Source of the DNA: Akkermansia sp.
GTDB lineage: Bacteria > Verrucomicrobiota > Verrucomicrobiia > Verrucomicrobiales > Akkermansiaceae
Length of the DNA stretch: 8,505 nucleotides
NCBI GenBank assembly: GCA_020047775.1
Contig: JAIFNK010000220.1
Location: 1 to 8,505, forward strand
Direction: 5' to 3'
The translations under genes and the position numbers were made by a program. How positions within the stretch are numbered: the stretch's first letter is position 1; every line of letters starts with the position of its first letter. The notes under the pieces are model-generated. The model did not search any database. It saw only the letters and a program-made list of their open reading frames with translations, and was not told the DNA's origin. Positions 6,759 through 8,505 of this stretch are shown piece by piece.

Positions 6759-6949
6759 GCCTGCTTTTGAACCAATCTCTTGCCGATGCCACCTCCATGC
6801 TGCGAGGTGAAATTCCGACTAACATCTGGCCGAAATTCTTTTCGGTCGATGGCTTGTCTGCATGGCGATTGAGAGGACTCGCCGCAGCCCCAGGGCATGC
6901 TGAACTCGACTCTGATCTAGCGTGGGAGTCAGTGGTGCGCTCATGGTGA
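6755..6949 (+). CDS. Short coupled frame, probably a truncated gene (64 aa)
   Basis: The ATG overlaps the zinc-ribbon gene's stop as ATGA, so translation would be coupled to it. The 64 residues (MSLLLNQSLADATSML at the start) look like the beginning of a soluble helical protein and match nothing I know. The stop at 6947-6949 coincides with the point where a GC-richer segment with a truncated minus-strand gene begins. The most economical reading is that a longer gene was cut here and the last few codons belong to foreign sequence. A genuine 64-residue protein remains possible. Confidence 0.5.
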   Translation: MSLLLNQSLADATSMLRGEIPTNIWPKFFSVDGLSAWRLRGLAAAPGHAELDSDLAWESVVRSW

Positions 6950-7145
6950 CCTCGGCGAAACGATCCTTGGCCGCGTCGTCCGTCAACTCGCTGGGCATGC
7001 AGAAAACGTACCCCTCGTCGGTGTCGGCGATGACCGTCGGCGGCACGGAGCCGGTGGTCCGCATCATGTGGAGAGCGTAGTCCTGGGCCTGCCGGGCGAG
7101 GGGTTCAAGCCCCTGTGGATTCTCCTGCCAACGGTTTCGTTTCAC
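6819..7145 (-). pseudogene. 5' fragment of a conserved hypothetical gene
   Basis: The minus-strand frame begins with ATG at 7145. Residues 1-65 read like a conserved protein: a helix (GLEPLARQAQDYALHMM), then TGSVPPTVIAD, a strand GYVFCMPSEL, and DDAAKDRFAEV. I recall similar short hypothetical proteins, in which this region continues into a further strand and helix. Here the frame carries on for another 43 codons (6819-6950) with unrelated residues, and these are antisense to the coupled frame at 6755-6949. The family-like part therefore spans about 6950-7145 and the 3' end looks lost. Family members have no known function to me. The high GC of the retained part matches the adjacent plus-strand gene, not the operon to the left. 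Confidence 0.5.
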
Positions 7146-7283
7146 GCGGGCGAGCTAACCAAGGTCGGGAAAGTTTGACCAGAGAATCCGACCTCCCCGG
7201 CGCTTGCCTGTGATCGCGCGGGCTGTCAGCTTCGTGTCGCGGTCGTCGTCAACGCGCCGCCGGTCCAACCATCGCTTTTCCAC
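7146..7283. promoter_or_regulatory. Divergent intergenic region with an inverted repeat
   Basis: These 138 bases separate the divergent starts at 7145 (-) and 7284 (+), so they should hold promoters for both. AGGTCGG at 7162-7168 and CCGACCT at 7188-7194 form a perfect 7-bp inverted repeat with a 19-base spacer. Spacing of about two helical turns would suit a dimeric regulator. A TTGACC at 7175-7180 lies inside the spacer and could be a -35 element, but no matching -10 is clear. Assignment as an operator is an inference. Confidence 0.35.
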
Positions 7284-7793
7284 ATGCCTTTCGCCCTCGA
7301 AGTCCAGCAACTGATCCAGCAGGTGGAGCAGCTTTCGAATCGCCCGGTTCATGTGATGGAAGACGCGGAGTTGAGATCGAGAGCCACGGTGACTCCGGCG
7401 CGTCGCGGGGCTCCCGGCCACATCGTGCGCTTCCGGCCGGGATCGCCATCGCTGGATTACCTGGTGGCGAGCCAGTTGCAGTTTCTCATCCGGACCTTCT
7501 CGTGCCCGGCGGCCGACCGCTGGGACATCGTGTCCACCGACGCCGAGCGGGATGTCGGGATCAAGGCGATGGGTCTGGGCGAATTTGAAGAGCCGTTCGC
7601 GCGGATGATGATCGGCAGCATCATCACCCAGCTCCGCACCTACTCCATCGGGTTCCGGGTGGACGACTGGATCTGGAAGAACCTGCCAGGCCTACGCGAG
7701 CAGCAGGAACCCAAGAGCGACATTTGCCCTCGTGGTGCCACGCTCACCTATCGTTTCGAAACCATCCGGTTTCATCAGCCGAGTTTTCACTAA
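7284..7793 (+). CDS. Conserved hypothetical protein, probably 3'-truncated (169 aa)
   Basis: The first 140 or so residues look like a folded, conserved protein: an N-terminal helix (EVQQLIQQVEQL), strands around HIVRFRPG and LDYLVASQLQFLIRTF, a long helix RMMIGSIITQLRTYSIGFRVDDWIW, and PGLREQQ. I recall similar hypothetical proteins that sit near minimal gene clusters, but cannot name the family. No HExxH or other catalytic motif is present; the DYLVASQLQFLIR helix lies where a metal-binding helix might be expected but lacks His. After about residue 141 (base 7704) composition changes and the last 28 residues look random, so the real 3' end is probably missing. Very GC-rich: 47 of 60 at 7381-7440 and 45 of 60 at 7501-7560. 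The start is the first ATG; no Shine-Dalgarno. Confidence 0.6.
   Translation: MPFALEVQQLIQQVEQLSNRPVHVMEDAELRSRATVTPARRGAPGHIVRFRPGSPSLDYLVASQLQFLIRTFSCPAADRWDIVSTDAERDVGIKAMGLGEFEEPFARMMIGSIITQLRTYSIGFRVDDWIWKNLPGLREQQEPKSDICPRGATLTYRFETIRFHQPSFH
7753..7773. repeat. Palindrome plus nested inverted repeat
   Basis: GTTTCGAAAC (7753-7762) is a perfect 10-base palindrome. Its right half, GAAACC (7758-7763), also pairs with GGTTTC at 7768-7773 across 4 bases. Two mutually exclusive small stems therefore share one arm. The site lies in the presumed non-native tail of the preceding gene, about 50 bases past its apparent break. Confidence 0.35.
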
Positions 7794-7807
7794 ATCTCGC
7801 CGCCAAG

Positions 7808-7924
7808 ATGAAGCACGCGGGATTTCTATCCGACACCCCGCCACTTCTCCGCCCCGGCATCCAATACAATCCCACCGAAGCCTTCGACTGGATCCAGGCA
7901 AATCTAATTTCCAGACTCCCTTAA
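7808..7924 (+). pseudogene. 38-codon frame, possibly the 5' end of a lost gene
   Basis: MKHAGFLSDTPPLLRPG is followed by a YNPTEAFDWIQANLISRLP ending and a TAA. The Pro-rich opening and the amphipathic AFDWIQANLI helix look like the N-terminus of a longer protein and not like random sequence, but I cannot name one. It ends just before the next start at 7937. There is no Shine-Dalgarno. It may be another 5' gene fragment like its neighbours, or a genuine microprotein. Confidence 0.3.
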
Positions 7925-7936
7925 TCCCTATTTCAA

Positions 7937-8311
7937 ATGCCCAGCATCCAAACAATCACCGACCAACATTTGATCGACGCCATCAAGGCAGCCAAGCATA
8001 GGGTTGTCTATGTCGCACCCGGGATCTCGGAAAACGTGGCAGAATGTCTTTCAGATGCGTGGCATCGTTTAGGAGCCGAGCAGGTCAGCGCCATTCTGGA
8101 TATTGATGCCGAAGTCTGTCGCTTCGGCTACGGCTCAATCAAAGGACTTCAACTCCTCAAACAAGCCGCAGGTAGCCTCAACCAGGCCATCGGCCACGAA
8201 CCCGGTATTCGGATCTGCATCGTCATCGCCGACGAGCAAACCTTCATCTTCAGTCCCACTCCCCGACTGATTGAAAGCAGCCCGAATAGTTCGCCCGTTG
8301 GTAGCCTATGA
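7937..8311 (+). CDS. Phospholipase D-like domain protein, N-terminal part (truncated)
   Basis: The 124 residues open with a PLD-like half-domain: an amphipathic helix LIDAIKAAKHRV, the strand VVYVAPGI (23-30), AILDIDAEVCRFGYG (52-66), and later IRICIVIADEQTFIFSPTPRLIE (91-113). In this family the VIADEQ..IFSP strand pair corresponds to the region after the HKD site, but no HxK catalytic pair is seen. The fold is therefore recognised by its strand pattern and not by catalytic residues. Similar proteins I recall are several hundred residues long, so the frame appears cut after about residue 113. The last 11 residues (SSPNSSPVGSL) are low complexity, and no clear continuation appears in the other plus-strand frames. 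The start is the first ATG and has no Shine-Dalgarno. Confidence 0.6.
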   Translation: MPSIQTITDQHLIDAIKAAKHRVVYVAPGISENVAECLSDAWHRLGAEQVSAILDIDAEVCRFGYGSIKGLQLLKQAAGSLNQAIGHEPGIRICIVIADEQTFIFSPTPRLIESSPNSSPVGSL

Positions 8312-8448
8312 ATTTCATCAGTGCATCGGCTATGAATGGAGTCGGCCACGACAAGTTGTTCCAAGGCCCGTGTCTGCACGCTGGTGACAACCGAACCGCA
8401 GAACAAATCGTCCTTGCAAATCGTAATCCGCGCTTTTAAAATACAAGA
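8312..8448. other. Short gap, no supported gene
   Basis: A 43-codon frame starts at 8308, overlapping the previous stop as ATGA, and ends at 8439. It has no recognisable content. An 8-base TTTTAAAA palindrome (8434-8441) lies just upstream of the next start and could be part of an AT-rich promoter. No terminator is seen. Confidence 0.35.
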
Positions 8449-8505
8449 ATGATTGCGCGAGCCCTTCAAAAAACTCTTGAAACAGCGCTCGACCGGCAGG
8501 CGGCC
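8449..8505 (+). CDS. 5' end of a probable ATP-binding protein (AAA_14/DUF4143-like), partial
   Basis: From the ATG at 8449 the window holds 19 codons, reading MIARALQKTLETALDRQAA, and then ends. This opening closely resembles the N-terminal helix of the AAA_14/DUF4143 ATPases, which begin MIxRxL followed by a helix and then a Walker A strand about ten residues later. Those proteins are cytoplasmic P-loop ATPases of largely unknown role, common in accessory regions. The Walker A itself is outside the window, so the call rests on N-terminal resemblance alone. Confidence 0.5.
   Translation, partial: MIARALQKTLETALDRQAA

Noticed and set aside
7146..8448. Integron cassette array as an explanation for the short gene fragments
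   Set aside because: I found no convincing attC core pair (GTTRRRY with RYYYAAC) between the fragments and no integrase in the window.
1..8505. CRISPR arrays, tRNA, rRNA, transposases and other mobile-element proteins
   Set aside because: No regularly spaced repeats, no tRNA-like cloverleaf, no rRNA-like sequence and no transposase or integrase motifs were seen on either strand.

Overview
The window is bacterial and dense with genes. Its base composition is patchy: about half GC over most genes, with two clearly GC-richer islands at roughly 830-1120 and 6950-7705. Only one gene start has a strong Shine-Dalgarno sequence. Several gene families look like ones I associate with Verrucomicrobiota and relatives, but that taxonomic guess is from memory and is weak. 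No rRNA, tRNA, CRISPR array, transposase, integrase or recognisable attachment site was found.

Layout from left to right. Bases 1-99 hold the last 32 codons of an upstream gene, coupled by an ATGA overlap to an unrecognised 238-residue protein (96-812). A GC-rich stretch without a credible gene follows (813-1297); it carries three stem-loops. Next is a convergent pair whose 3' ends overlap: a small HAD-type phosphatase of the kind named after Swiss Army Knife RNA repair proteins (1298-1789, +) and a dual-specificity/tyrosine phosphatase-like protein (1756-2322, -). A 369-base gap holds one doubtful short reading frame that overlaps the next gene by ATGA.

The core (2692-6949) looks like one plus-strand operon. 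It encodes a 690-residue FtsK/HerA/VirD4-class ATPase, an M48-like zinc metallopeptidase predicted to be a lipoprotein, a small membrane protein, a zinc-ribbon membrane protein and a short coupled frame. The last three are joined by overlaps of 11 and 4 bases. The ATPase has Cys in place of the usual Ser/Thr of Walker A. Together the genes suggest a cytoplasmic DNA- or protein-handling motor linked to an envelope-located proteolytic and membrane module. No relaxase, VirB4 or pilus gene is visible, so this is not a recognisable conjugation cluster.

The right end (about 6950-8448) looks like a mosaic. A minus-strand gene, a plus-strand gene, a 38-codon frame and a phospholipase D-like gene all appear to keep their 5' ends while their 3' portions seem to be lost. 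The window ends 19 codons into a gene whose start resembles AAA_14/DUF4143 ATP-binding proteins. The right end could be a recombination hotspot, a gene graveyard or an assembly chimera; sequence alone cannot separate these.
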